A stretch of 36,172 bases of DNA from NCBI GenBank assembly GCA_003427395.1, contig BFEA01000162.1, forward strand, positions 800,418 through 836,589. Direction: 5' to 3'. Shown here in pieces: positions 17,022 through 24,867 of the stretch; the stretch's first letter is position 1; every line of letters begins with the position of its first letter. Made by a program: the position numbers and the translations under genes. The notes under the pieces were generated by a model. That model had not been told where the DNA came from. It made no database searches and saw only the letters and a program-made list of their open reading frames with translations. This stretch comes from Chara braunii (lineage: Eukaryota > Streptophyta > Charophyceae > Charales > Characeae).

Positions 17022-17428
17022 GATCTTCGTTCCGACTTCCCACCAATCTGACAGAGAGTCAAATTGGTCCTTCCTATGACTCCATCTTTCCCAGAATCCG
17101 GATACCCAGTCCCTTAAGTATGGGTCTTTCAGATTTCCAATGTTTAACCGAAAGTATACTTTCCCAAAGGACTGGTCCTCCCCGATGCGGAACTCTCCAA
17201 GGATCGGTCAGTGGTCTGACAGAGTATGGCTCTGAGCGTCTACTCTGAGGAGTGTCTCCATCCCTCTTTCGTTTACTAGAAAATAGTCAAATCTCCTCCC
17301 CTTTCCTTGATTCGAATACCAGGTATACCCTCTGTCTGACGGATGCAGTAGTCTGAACGGTCCAAATAGGTGCAGGTCCGACATGAAGTCGGTGACTGGG
17401 ATAACAGCTTTAACCGAATCTCTTCCTC
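17022..17428 (-). pseudogene. LINE B ORF2, endonuclease C-terminal half (frameshifted)
   Basis: When the frame is shifted at about 17464 the strand reads GDWNQTLDAN, then HPSDRGYTWYSNQGKGRRFDYFLV-type sequence, and SHTLSDH followed by TGA 17211-17209 and PILGEFRIG. These are the GDWN, RxDY and SDH motifs of APE endonucleases. The TGA replaces the Trp of SDHWPI. Beyond it the frame leads to DWVSGFWERWSHRKDQFDSL and into the linker. Confidence 0.75.
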
Positions 17429-17899
17429 CTAACTCCCTGTTTGCATCCAGCGTTTGGTTCCAGTCCCCACAATTATTAAATTATCTGCATCCGGCAAACA
17501 GAAAAGAAGGTCTTTCATAAAACTCGCCATCTCTTTCTTATTAACCGGTGCATGAATTGTGGCGATTGCCCAATGGCATTCTTCCCGTCCAATACCCACC
17601 TTCAACCATACCCATCTACCCCACAAATCTGCATAGTGGTCTATAATCTCCACATCTGCGTTTCTGTGGAGTAGAATTGCTACTCCTCCACTTGAACCCC
17701 TGGCTGGCGACCAGACCTGAGGCCCGTCCCACCAGCTCCCAAGTTTTTGAATTTTCTCTTCGTTTAACTTTGTTTCCTGTAAACTGGCTATGGAAACGTG
17801 GTTCTCGTGGATCCATTTCTTTAGCCTAACCTTCTTTCCTCTTCCCCCTGTGTCCCCCGGTCCACATACATTCCAAGAAGCGATACTTAATCTAACCAT
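17429..17899 (-). pseudogene. LINE B ORF2, N-terminal APE endonuclease
   Basis: This segment starts at ATG 17899-17897 (MVRLSIASWNVCGPG), typical of plant LINE ORF2. Motifs are SWNVCG (metal-binding Asn), SLQETKL (catalytic Glu), SSGGVAILL and ATIHAPV (the Tyr of IYAP is His). At about 17464 a one-base deletion turns GDWN into GTGTKRW and the segment ends 10 residues later. The ATG overlaps the ORF1 stop by 8 nt (ATGGTTAG), suggesting translation by termination-reinitiation when the element was active. Confidence 0.85.
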
Positions 17900-18605
17900 C
17901 TATTATGGTTCCACCTGTTGGTTGGATGTGGGATGAGCCCGATCTCATTTGCCCGTTTGCAGTATGGCCCTCGCTCTCTGGCCATGCTTTCGTGAGTGCG
18001 TCTTTGACGAACTGAGAGTCCAGCCTTTTGTCTTTGTGAAGTCTGATCTTCAGAACCACCAAACATTCCGCTGAAAGTCTAGGACCGAGGGCAATCCTGT
18101 TCAGGTTTTGCTTCCTGCCCTCCATGAACCATGCAAGGGGCACTAATCTCAATCCCATCCCCTCTAGGCGGATAAGAATATCAGGTGAGATTCTGGCGTC
18201 TACAAGGGGGACAAAGCGTTTGATCTTGTGTCCCTGTAGGTCCTTAAGTATTCTCGCCATCGGGCAGTCAGGGATTACTCTCAACGGAAAGTACTCCAGG
18301 AAGAGAATCTTTAGAGCTTGGGCAATCGTGAGAGGTGTGGGGACATCGTTTACCTGCTGCGAGAGATATGTGAGAGGGTGAGTGGCAGTTTGCAACATCA
18401 CCGCCCACCATCCATTCCTGACGAACGCACATACTAGTGGCGCGAGAATCTGCTCAACCCCTACCCCTTGGCCTCTGGCAATGGAGGTGAGTCTCCTGTC
18501 TCTGGTGGTCTTCCTTCCGGGGGTAGCATTAGCAGCGCTTGTTGATGGAGTGTGTGCTGATGATTTCTCTGATGCCTCCGCTCTGAGCTCCTTAACCGAG
18601 CTCAT
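17892..18605 (-). pseudogene. LINE B ORF1, C-terminal domain
   Basis: This 237-codon open segment ends at TAG 17894-17892, the natural ORF1 stop. It has a globular composition: VEQILAPLVCAFVRNGWWAVM, LKILFLEYFPLRVIPDCP, LEGMGLRLVPLAWFMEG, LDSQFVKDALTKAWPES. No named domain is recognised. The last third resembles the corresponding ORF1 end in element A, arguing that this domain is a conserved part of the protein. It is in the same frame as the RNA-binding part at 19185-19931, with a P/Q-rich and stop-containing stretch (18606-19184) between. Confidence 0.6.
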
Positions 18606-19184
18606 ACTCAGCCTTCTCTGTTTTTCGGCGGTGCATGATCGGTGTTGAGCATCTCATCTTCCACTGTCCTTGGTGCTGAAGATCCCTCCGTCACTGAGGT
18701 CCTTCCGTCCCGCCCATGGCTGGGCTCGAACACACAGTTAGGAGGAAGCTGGATGCAGCAGGCTCAGCTGTTGGGCTCATTGAATGGAGGTCTCTCGTTT
18801 CAAGGAGTAAATACGGGAGGAGGAGGATTTGGCATGCCTGGCCTGTCGGCCCTTCAGCGATGTCGGTCATATCAGCCAGGCCAGGATCCCTGGGCGGCAC
18901 GACCGCAAGGGCAGACATCCGGAGCTGGAGCTAACCTTCAAGCAGGAGGAGGTGGCCTGTCTCATGAACTATTTGGAGCAGCGATTGGCAGAAGGGGCCA
19001 AGACTTTTTTACGCCGACGTCAATACCACTCAGAGAGACCGTACAGTGCCGCTGGTAGTTGCATCATGTTGAATGCTGATGGAGGTTGATGGAGCGCGCC
19101 TAGAGAAAAGATTGGGTTGGCGGTTGACGTAGCTCCTGCCGGAATCCCAGCTAGAGAGCTGCCTCCGTTAGCGTTTTGCAAAAG
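18606..19184 (-). pseudogene. LINE B ORF1, degraded P/Q-rich linker
   Basis: In the ORF1 frame the strand reads LLQNANGGSSLAGIPAGATS and GALHQPPSAFNMMQLPAAL before meeting stops. Composition matches a disordered linker between the RNA-binding region and the C-terminal domain. Plus-strand open frames here have no recognisable similarity. Confidence 0.45.
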
Positions 19185-19931
19185 TCAAGGTCCTGGAGGT
19201 CCGCTGTACGAGGGTCTATGTTCCCTCTGTCTCCCGGATCCGAACTGTGATGGTTGTTGGAAGTTCCCATTGGTTGCTATGTTGCCCCCTGAGTTCTGTT
19301 GTCCGCCTCCCCTTCTGCAGTCCACTTCGACGTGAAAGAACTGCTTGCCGATTCGACATTTCGGAGTTGAGGCACATGCCAATTTAACTTCCAGTTCATC
19401 TCCTTTCGACGTTATAATCCATAGCTTGTCCTTTATATTACCTCTCGCCTCTGAGTCCACATCAAAACGTGCGTTGACTAACGCCGGTCGAGCTGGATCC
19501 GCATTTGGAGGGTGTGCCAATATGATCTTCCCGATTGCTCGCTCGATTTGTGCGTAGATAAACGGCATGTCGTCCAATGGTACTTGGACGGCGATAACCC
19601 AGAACGTTCGGTCGTCTTCCTGTCTTCGTAGCTCCCTGAATTCAGCCTTAGTCATCCAAGGCTTGAATTGAAATTTGTAGGCCACTGGTCCCATCAAGAT
19701 ATCCACCCCTCCGTCGCTCAGCATGAACTCTGCCACCTCGCGCGTCCTTGCCACATACAAGAGGGCGTTAGGCCCCTCGATTTTCACTCTGCCTCTACGC
19801 GATTCTGCGGGGAAACGATTGCTGCCCAGTACCCATCCATCTTCGAATGCCCGAATCGTGTCGTCCTTCATCCTTCTTGATAGGAATCTCGCATTATCCT
19901 TAAAGATAACCAAAATTGTCCTCTCCTTCAA
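19185..19931 (-). pseudogene. LINE B ORF1, DUF4283-like RNA-binding domain and mutated knuckle
   Basis: This 248-codon segment has ILVIFKDNARFLSRR, EDGWVLGSNRF, PNALLYVARTREVAEFML, GPVAYKFQFKPWMT and FWVIAVQVPLDDMPF, the alpha/beta pattern of plant LINE ORF1 RNA-binding domains. It ends in CRIGKQFFHVEVDC, which fits C-x2-[C]-x4-H-x4-C with the second Cys replaced by Gly. A Gly/Gln/Asn-rich tail follows to TGA 19187-19185, after which the frame continues. Upstream it is in frame with 19989-20294 across TAA 19991-19989 via GREVKFKLNNSLDEIKIKW. Confidence 0.72.
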
Positions 19932-19988
19932 CCACTTAATCTTGATTTCATCTAGTGAGTTGTTTAACTTGAATTTGACCTCTCGTCC

Positions 19989-20294
19989 TTAAACTGACAT
20001 CTCGCCTGGGTCAAGGTCTGTGGGGTACACTCCATCGTTGAAGCATAACTCCAACATCGACCATATGCGTTCCTCATCCTCCAAGTAGTCACGTTGTTCC
20101 GAAGGCGCTGCAGGTGGCGAGCGTCCATTCGTCCGGTGTCCTCCTACGTCTTCGACATCTTCCATGGTACTTTTGCTCTTGAGATAAGGTCTAGCTCCGA
20201 CCTCCAACTTGCTATCCTCTACTAGATGTCTCACTCTAATTCCTTGATTGCCTCTGCGTCTTGTTGGTAGGCATCGAGGTCGATCGTATGACAA
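19989..20294 (-). pseudogene. LINE B ORF1, N-terminal segment
   Basis: This 101-codon Arg-rich then acidic segment (SKLEVGARPYLKS, EERIWSMLELCFNDGVYP) leads into the RNA-binding domain across TAA 19991-19989, most simply a former CAA. The first codon is TTG and a TGA lies just upstream at 20309, so the true start is not visible. Confidence 0.5.
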
Positions 20295-20476
20295 AGCAGT
20301 TGAGGCTCAGAACGTAGTTCATCACCATAGCTATTCAACCTGCCTCGCATGTGAGTGTCGGAATTCCCGAGGCGCTATCTCGTTGGTAGCGTCTCGGGTG
20401 ATCGTCGGACCGTGTTACCGGACCCGTACCGCTAGGGCAGAGTGCTTAGCGTCGACCGTTGCGTTCCGTGACGCCA

Positions 20477-20660
20477 TCACACAAAAAACAAAAAAGGATA
20501 ATGCAGTTATGAAAGGAGGAAGGAAAGAAAAAAAAAAGAAAAAAAAGGAAAAAAAAAAAAAGAANCATCACACAAAAAACAAAAAAGGATAATGCAGTTA
20601 TGAAAGGAGGAAGGAAAGAAAAAAAAAAGAAAAAAAAGGAAAAAAAAAAAAAGAACANAA
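20477..20660. repeat. Duplicated A/G-rich block around an N (probable contig-end duplication)
   Basis: The sequence starting ATCACACAAAAAACAAAAAA is present at about 20477 and again at about 20568, nearly identical through the following AAAGAAAAAAAA tract. A single N at 20566 separates the copies. This looks like two overlapping contig ends left unmerged. Confidence 0.75.
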
Positions 20661-20661
20661 N

Positions 20662-20728
<67 letters not shown>

Positions 20729-20760
20729 NGAGNNAGNNAGANNANNAAAGACAAAAAAGA
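20661..20760. other. Poly(A) with scattered Ns, low-confidence sequence
   Basis: About 65 consecutive A residues are flanked by isolated Ns (for example 20658, 20661, 20729). Length and content are not trustworthy. A natural homopolymer probably stalled the assembly. Confidence 0.8.
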
Positions 20761-20779
20761 AAAAAAGAAAAGGGAGTCT

Positions 20780-21620
20780 GTCCCAGGTTAAAGTCGCCAT
20801 GCACGAGCATTCTGTTTAGGTGAAAGCAATCATGAGTTCGAATCCTGATAGAAACGTCAGAATGTATCCCAAGTTTCCTTTCTAGCATCCCGCCTGTGTG
20901 GGTCAGTGTTCAGTCCATATCCCTGTGCAAGCAAGCTGCTTCGCACACACATCAAATAGCCCATATTCGTTTCTCTCAGGAGGGATTCTCCCCTGCCTAG
21001 CAATATAATTGCACTCATCTGATTCCACCAAGATTCGAACTGACGATCTGTTTACTCGTTGTGACATGTGTGTATGAGTATTGCATATTCAGAGTCGGAG
21101 CAGCGTGCATGTTCGTATATGCATATGCACATGCATTGTAGCAAGGCCTGTGCAAATGCCTGAGTCCCCAATGCTCAGCCGGTGTGAATTGACAAACCAC
21201 CACTGTTTCTTTTTTCTTTTTTCTTTTGTTCCCCTCCCTCTCTCTCCTTCCTCAACCCGCCAAGCCGGTGTGCTTTTGTACATACCTGGTTTAAACTTTA
21301 AACCTGGGTAGGACAGCAGTGCCGGCCGGATTAAGTGACCAGAATTTCCGGTCTTATCATCCGGCATCCGGTTTATCCGGGAATCCGGATGAACCGGAAA
21401 AGGGCCCAAACAAACGTGTAAAACAAAAAAAAAAAAAACGTTCGCTCGCAGCGAGGGTTACCCGAGTTATGAGACTTGAAGGCTTTTGCCAAAAAATATT
21501 TTCCCGGCCATTGAATGAATTTGTGTGTGTATGTCTCCTACTCCTCGTCATCCTCCTCCGCCTCTTCCTCGTCCTCCTCCCTCTCGTCATCCTCCTCCTC
21601 CTCTTCTTCGCTGTGAAACC
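20780..21620. other. Unassigned intergenic DNA with tRNA-like B boxes and CCGG repeats
   Basis: No gene is seen. GAGTTCGAATCC (about 20833, plus strand) and CAGTTCGAATCTT (minus strand, about 21035) resemble Pol III B boxes, but no A box or cloverleaf could be built. At 21330-21400 ATCCGG recurs several times. At about 21288 GTTTAAACTTTAAAC is a short dyad. Confidence 0.35.
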
Positions 21621-21627
21621 GCGCGCT

Positions 21628-21673
21628 GATTGAGCGCGTGGTCGGCGCTAAAGTTTTTTAGCGCCGCTCAATC
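21628..21673. repeat. Compound inverted repeat (hairpin)
   Basis: Arms GATTGAG (21628-21634) and CGGCGCTAAA (21643-21652) pair with TTTAGCGCCG (21657-21666) and CTCAATC (21667-21673), leaving a 4-nt loop and an 8-nt bulge on the left arm. Confidence 0.75.
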
Positions 21674-21762
21674 CCGCGCTCAAAGCTCCTTGAGTTGGGT
21701 TTGAGCGGGCGTGGGGATATTTTTTGGGGGGGTAAAAAATGCTCAAATAAAAACAAAAAAAT

Positions 21763-21799
21763 ATAGGGTTGTAGATCTTTCTGAGATCTACAACCCTAT
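21763..21799. repeat. Perfect 16-bp inverted repeat with 5-nt loop
   Basis: Left arm ATAGGGTTGTAGATCT (21763-21778), loop TTCTG, right arm AGATCTACAACCCTAT (21784-21799). It is followed by a T run then an A run, the same arrangement as the related hairpin at 21967. Confidence 0.9.
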
Positions 21800-21966
21800 G
21801 TGTTTTTTTTTTTTTTTTTGAGGTTTTGCTATATTTAAAAAAAAAAAAAAAAAAAACGTAAAAAGAATGAAAAAAAATAAAAATGAAATGGGTGGGTTTT
21901 TCTCTTTTTTCACGGAGATTGTTTGGTAGGCAACCAATAAAAAAAAAAATATATATATATATATAA

Positions 21967-21997
21967 GGTTGTCGATCTTTTGGAGATCTACAACTCC
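21967..21997. repeat. Diverged second copy of the GGTTGTxGATCT hairpin
   Basis: Left arm GGTTGTCGATCT (21967-21978) and right arm AGATCTACAACTCC (21984-21997) pair imperfectly. The arms, loop position and T-rich then A-rich downstream order match the hairpin at 21763-21799, so the two are copies of one small foldback element. Confidence 0.7.
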
Positions 21998-22099
21998 ATT
22001 TTTTATTTTTACTTTTAAAGTTCATATGTATGTTAAAAAAAATTAAAAACACAAAAAGCAGAAAAAAATAAAAAAAAACACTCATAGACAACCGCCCCC

Positions 22100-22270
22100 A
22101 CAAACACACATGTACGCACACACACACACACATAGACACCCCCCCCAACAAACACACACACGTACGCACACACACACACACATAGACACCCCCCCCACAA
22201 ACACACAAACGTACGCACACACACACACACACACACACATAGACACCCCCCCCAACAAACACACACACGT

Positions 22271-22316
<46 letters not shown>
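22100..22316. repeat. CA microsatellite with a higher-order unit of ~50-60 bp
   Basis: CA runs alternate with GTACGC and ATAGACACCCCCCC blocks in about four cycles. The array ends abruptly at the adapter at 22317. Confidence 0.85.
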
Positions 22317-22318
<2 letters not shown>

Positions 22319-22354
22319 GTCTCTTATACACATCTAGATGTGTATAAGAGACAG
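22317..22354. other. Tn5/Nextera mate-pair junction adapter (assembly artefact)
   Basis: The 19-bp mosaic end CTGTCTCTTATACACATCT is followed directly by its reverse complement, 38 bp in all. This is the junction created by circularisation in Nextera mate-pair libraries. It is not natural sequence, so left and right flanks need not be neighbours in the genome. Confidence 0.97.
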
Positions 22355-22379
22355 GGCCAGATAAAGCGCGTGCGCTCGT

Positions 22380-22505
22380 ACGGTTTCATAGCTTCTTCAT
22401 CCTCCTTGTCATCCTTCCTCCTCATCATCATCATCGACCTCGGCCCTTTCCTCCTCGTTTTCCTCCTCTTCCTCCCCCTCCTCCTTGGCCTTTTCCTTCT
22501 CGTCC
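22380..22505. repeat. TCC/TCA-rich pyrimidine tract
   Basis: Cryptically simple TCCTCC/TCATCA sequence on the plus strand, directly preceding the first LSU rRNA-like fragment. The same order recurs in the second unit (23000-23170). Confidence 0.8.
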
Positions 22506-22519
22506 ATTTTGTAAGCATA

Positions 22520-22546
22520 CGGTTTACCCGATAAAACTGTTCAACA

Positions 22547-22592
<46 letters not shown>

Positions 22593-22656
22593 CGGTTCGA
22601 TTAGTCTTTCGACACTATGCCCAAGTCCGACGAACGATTTGCACGTTTGTATCGCA
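22520..22656 (-). pseudogene. Large-subunit (25S/28S) rRNA fragment, copy 1
   Basis: On the minus strand the segment contains GTGCAAATCGTTCGTC, AAAGACTAATCGAACC, TAGTAGCTGGTTCCCTCC and TTTCCCTCAGGATAGCTGG. These are highly conserved successive stretches of eukaryotic LSU rRNA. A further TTTTATCGGGTAAA-like part corresponds to TTCTATCGGGTAAAG of functional rRNA. The match is only about 140 bp, has substitutions and is bounded by simple repeats, so it is an rRNA-derived pseudogene or repeat component rather than part of an rDNA unit. Confidence 0.88.
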
Positions 22657-22677
22657 ACAAGGCGACCCAGTTTTTAT

Positions 22678-22872
22678 CAATCAATCAATCCCTCACTCCC
22701 TTCCTCCCCCAATTGAATCAATCGATTGATTGGATATTGATTTTGATAAAGATCCAATCCAATCGATTGATTCGATTGGATATATTCATTTTTTTTTGTT
22801 GATTGATTGATTGATGATTGATGGATTGATTAATTGATTGATTGATTAATTGATTGATTGATTGATTGATTT
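22678..22872. repeat. (AATC)n/(ATTG)n palindromic tract, unit 1
   Basis: AATC repeats, an imperfect dyad around GATATTGATTTTGATAAAGATC (about 22733-22755), then ATTG repeats, so the tract can fold back. It follows LSU fragment copy 1, as the matching tract does in unit 2. Confidence 0.8.
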
Positions 22873-23000
22873 CACAAAAAAAAAGGGGTTGGGGGACTGG
22901 CCAGCAGGTGAGGGTGTGGTCGAGGCGAGACTGCCTGCCTCCCGCTCCCCTCACTTTGTGCCCTCCTTCCCTGATCCCCCTTTTGCCTCCTCCTCCTCCC
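22873..23000. other. Spacer of unit 1
   Basis: It contains GGGGACTGGCCAGCAGGTGAG and GAGGCGAGACTGC, which recur in diverged form at about 23550-23600 (GGGGGCTGAGCGGCTGGTGAG, GAGGCGAGCCTGC). The spacer therefore belongs to the repeated unit. Confidence 0.6.
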
Positions 23001-23170
23001 TCGTCCTCTCCTACTCCTCCCTCTCTTCCTCCCTTTCTCCTCGTCCTCCGCCTCTTCTCCGTTTCCCTCCTCCTCCTCCTCCTCCTCCTCCTCCTCCTCG
23101 GCCCTTTCCTCCTCGTCTTCCTCTTCTTCCTCCTCCTCCTCCTCCTCCTCCTCCTCCTCCTCCTCGACCC
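23000..23170. repeat. TCC-rich pyrimidine tract, unit 2
   Basis: Long TCC runs on the plus strand ending in CTCGACCCTTTCCC just before the second rRNA-like fragment. Confidence 0.85.
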
Positions 23171-23190
23171 TTTCCCTCTCCTCACCCGTC

Positions 23191-23341
23191 TTGTAATCGT
23201 ACGGCTTACCTGATAAAACTGTTCAACAACTCCAACTATGGTGAGGAAAACTTAAGAGGGGGTTCTACTAGATGGTTTGATTAGTCTTTTGGCCCTAGGC
23301 CCGAGTCCAACCAACAATTTGCACGTTTGTATAGCAACGAA
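23191..23341 (-). pseudogene. Large-subunit rRNA fragment, copy 2 (more diverged)
   Basis: It aligns collinearly with copy 1 at a period of about 680 bp. The minus strand keeps CGTGCAAATTG, AAAAGACTAATC and CATCTAGTAG and the TTTTATCAGGTAAG part. CTGGTTCCCTCCGAAG has decayed to AACCCCCTCTTAAG. It is derived from the same rRNA piece and duplicated with its flanks. Confidence 0.78.
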
Positions 23342-23367
23342 GCAACCCCCTTCTTTTTCTTTCCTTC

Positions 23368-23522
23368 AATCGATCAATCAATCAAAAAAACGAAAAAATA
23401 GTATTCATTCGAATCAATCAATTCGATTGGATCTTGATTTCAAAATCAAGGTCCAATCGAATCGATTGATTCAATTGAATACTATTTTTTCGTTTTTTTT
23501 TATTGATTGACTGATTGATTGA
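23368..23522. repeat. ~150-bp near-perfect palindrome within (AATC)n/(ATTG)n
   Basis: The left arm includes CGAAAAAATAGTATTCA (from about 23390) and the right arm TGAATACTATTTTTTCG (to about 23491). The centre is at TTTCAAAATC about 23438-23447. Arms extend outward through T/A runs into AATC and ATTG repeats, giving roughly 70-bp arms. Confidence 0.85.
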
Positions 23523-23599
23523 TTGATTTAAAAAGAAAAAAAAATACGATCGGGGGGCTGAGCGGCTGGTGAGGGGGGTTGAGGCGAGCCTGCACAAAG

Positions 23600-24440
23600 T
23601 CCAGGTGAAGGAGGAGGAGGGGGCAAAGGAGTGAGAAGAAGTAAAAGACAAGACGAGGAGAAGGAGGAAGAGGACGAGAAGGAGGAAGAAGAGGACGAGG
23701 AGGAGGAAGAAGAGGATGAGGAGGAGGGAGGAGAGCACGACGGCGATGAGGAGGAGGGGGAGGATGAGGGGGAGGATGAGGGGAAGGAAGACGAGGAAGA
23801 CGAGGAAAGGGACGAGGCAGAAGAGGAGGGGGGAGGGGGGAGGGAGGAGAGAGGGAGGAGGAGGAGGAGGAGGAGGAGGAGGAGGAGGAGGAGGAAGAAG
23901 TAGAAGATAAGGACGTGGACGAGGAGGAGGAAGAGGAGGACAAGGAGGAGGAAGAAGAGGACAAGGAGGAGGGAGGAGAGCACGACGACGATGAGAGGGA
24001 GGGGGGAGGAGGAGGAGGAAGAGGAAGGTGAGGAGAAAAGGGTAGAGGCCGACAAGGAGGGAGGAGAGGACGACGACGATGAGGAGGGGGAGGAGGAGGA
24101 GGAGGACGGGGAAGAAGAGAACGAGTAGGAGGAAGGAGAGCACGACGATGATGAGGAGGAGGGGGAGGAGGAGGAGATGGAAGAGGAGTAAGACGAGGAG
24201 GAAAGGGCCAAGGCCCACGAGGAGGGAGGAGAGCACAACGACGATGAGTAGGGGGAGGAGGAGGAGGAGGAAGAGGAAGAAGTAGAGCACGAGGACAAGG
24301 AGGAGGAAGAGGAGGACGAGGAGGAAAAAGAAGAAGAAAAGGAAAAGGACGTGAATGATGAAGAGGAGGAGGAGGAGGAGGAGGAGGAGTAGAACTGCCG
24401 AAGGAAGAGGAGGAAGAGGAGGCGGAGGTGGAGGGGGGTT
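23600..24440 (+). repeat. Long purine (GAGGAG) tract
   Basis: About 840 bp in which the plus strand is almost entirely G and A (GAGGAGGAAGAGGACGAGG variants), with internal duplications around GAGGGAGGAGAGCACGACG at about 23725, 23970 and 24225. Apparent ORFs on both strands (poly-Glu/Arg or poly-Pro/Ser/Leu) are compositional. Confidence 0.9.
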
Positions 24441-24456
24441 AAAGGGGAGGATGGGC

Positions 24457-24580
24457 ATTACTTGGAGGCTATGTTGCACGCCTGGCCGCGGCCGGGGGGG
24501 TCAAGTTGGCCGCGGCCTCGGCCGACAGCCAAATCGGCCGGGTTCGGCCACGGCCGACCAGCCAAGTTTGGTGCAACAAT
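24457..24580 (+). repeat. GGCCG-rich dispersed repeat, copy 1
   Basis: GCTATGTTGCACGC followed by TGGCCGCGGCCG and further GGCCG palindromes. The same core occurs in reverse orientation at about 33305-33390, also abutting a GGAGG tract. It is a repeated element of unknown class. Confidence 0.65.
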
Positions 24581-24732
24581 TTNTTTCCCGTATTTTAGTG
24601 CAAAAAAAAAAAAAAAAAAAACACGCCCAGATTTTTTTGGGGAGCATTGTTCATGATTGTTGTTTTCCATTGCGTAAAAAAAAATAAAAACAAAAAATGA
24701 AAATGAAAAAAAAAAAAGTTTCGAAACCCCGC

Positions 24733-24736
<4 letters not shown>

Positions 24737-24813
<77 letters not shown>
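24737..24813. repeat. GT microsatellite
   Basis: About 38 GT dinucleotides with one GC interruption near 24785. Confidence 0.95.
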
Positions 24814-24867
24814 ATTGAGTGGGGGTTGGGGGGGCGACCCATCCCCCACCAATCAATCAATCAATCA

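Larger units (their letters stand above)
13827..20294 (-). mobile_element. LINE (non-LTR retrotransposon) element B, degraded
   Basis: This is a second minus-strand LINE of a different family from element A. Reading from about 20.3 kb down, it has ORF1 (RNA-binding fold, mutated zinc knuckle, P/Q-rich linker, C-terminal domain), an 8-nt ORF1/ORF2 overlap, an APE endonuclease, a linker, an RT, a zf-RVT domain and a TAA at 13829-13827. It carries stops at 19991 (TAA), 19187 (TGA), 17211 (TGA), 16289 (TGA), 15680 (TAG) and 15509 (TGA), plus frameshifts near 17464, 17160, 15300, 14540 and 14050. The RT catalytic box is LADN. It is clearly an old, inactive copy. Confidence 0.92.

Noticed and set aside
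20833-21060. tRNA gene or tRNA-derived SINE
   Set aside because: Two B-box-like motifs (TTCGAATC) in opposite orientations, but no A box at the right distance and no acceptor or anticodon stems could be paired.
21648-22331. Cys/Val-rich frames over the CA array
   Set aside because: Alternating CV translation of a GT/CA microsatellite, partly running into adapter sequence.
23418-24479. 353-codon minus-strand frame rich in Leu/Pro/Ser
   Set aside because: It is the translation of a pure GAGGAG/CTCCTC tract; no domain or codon structure.
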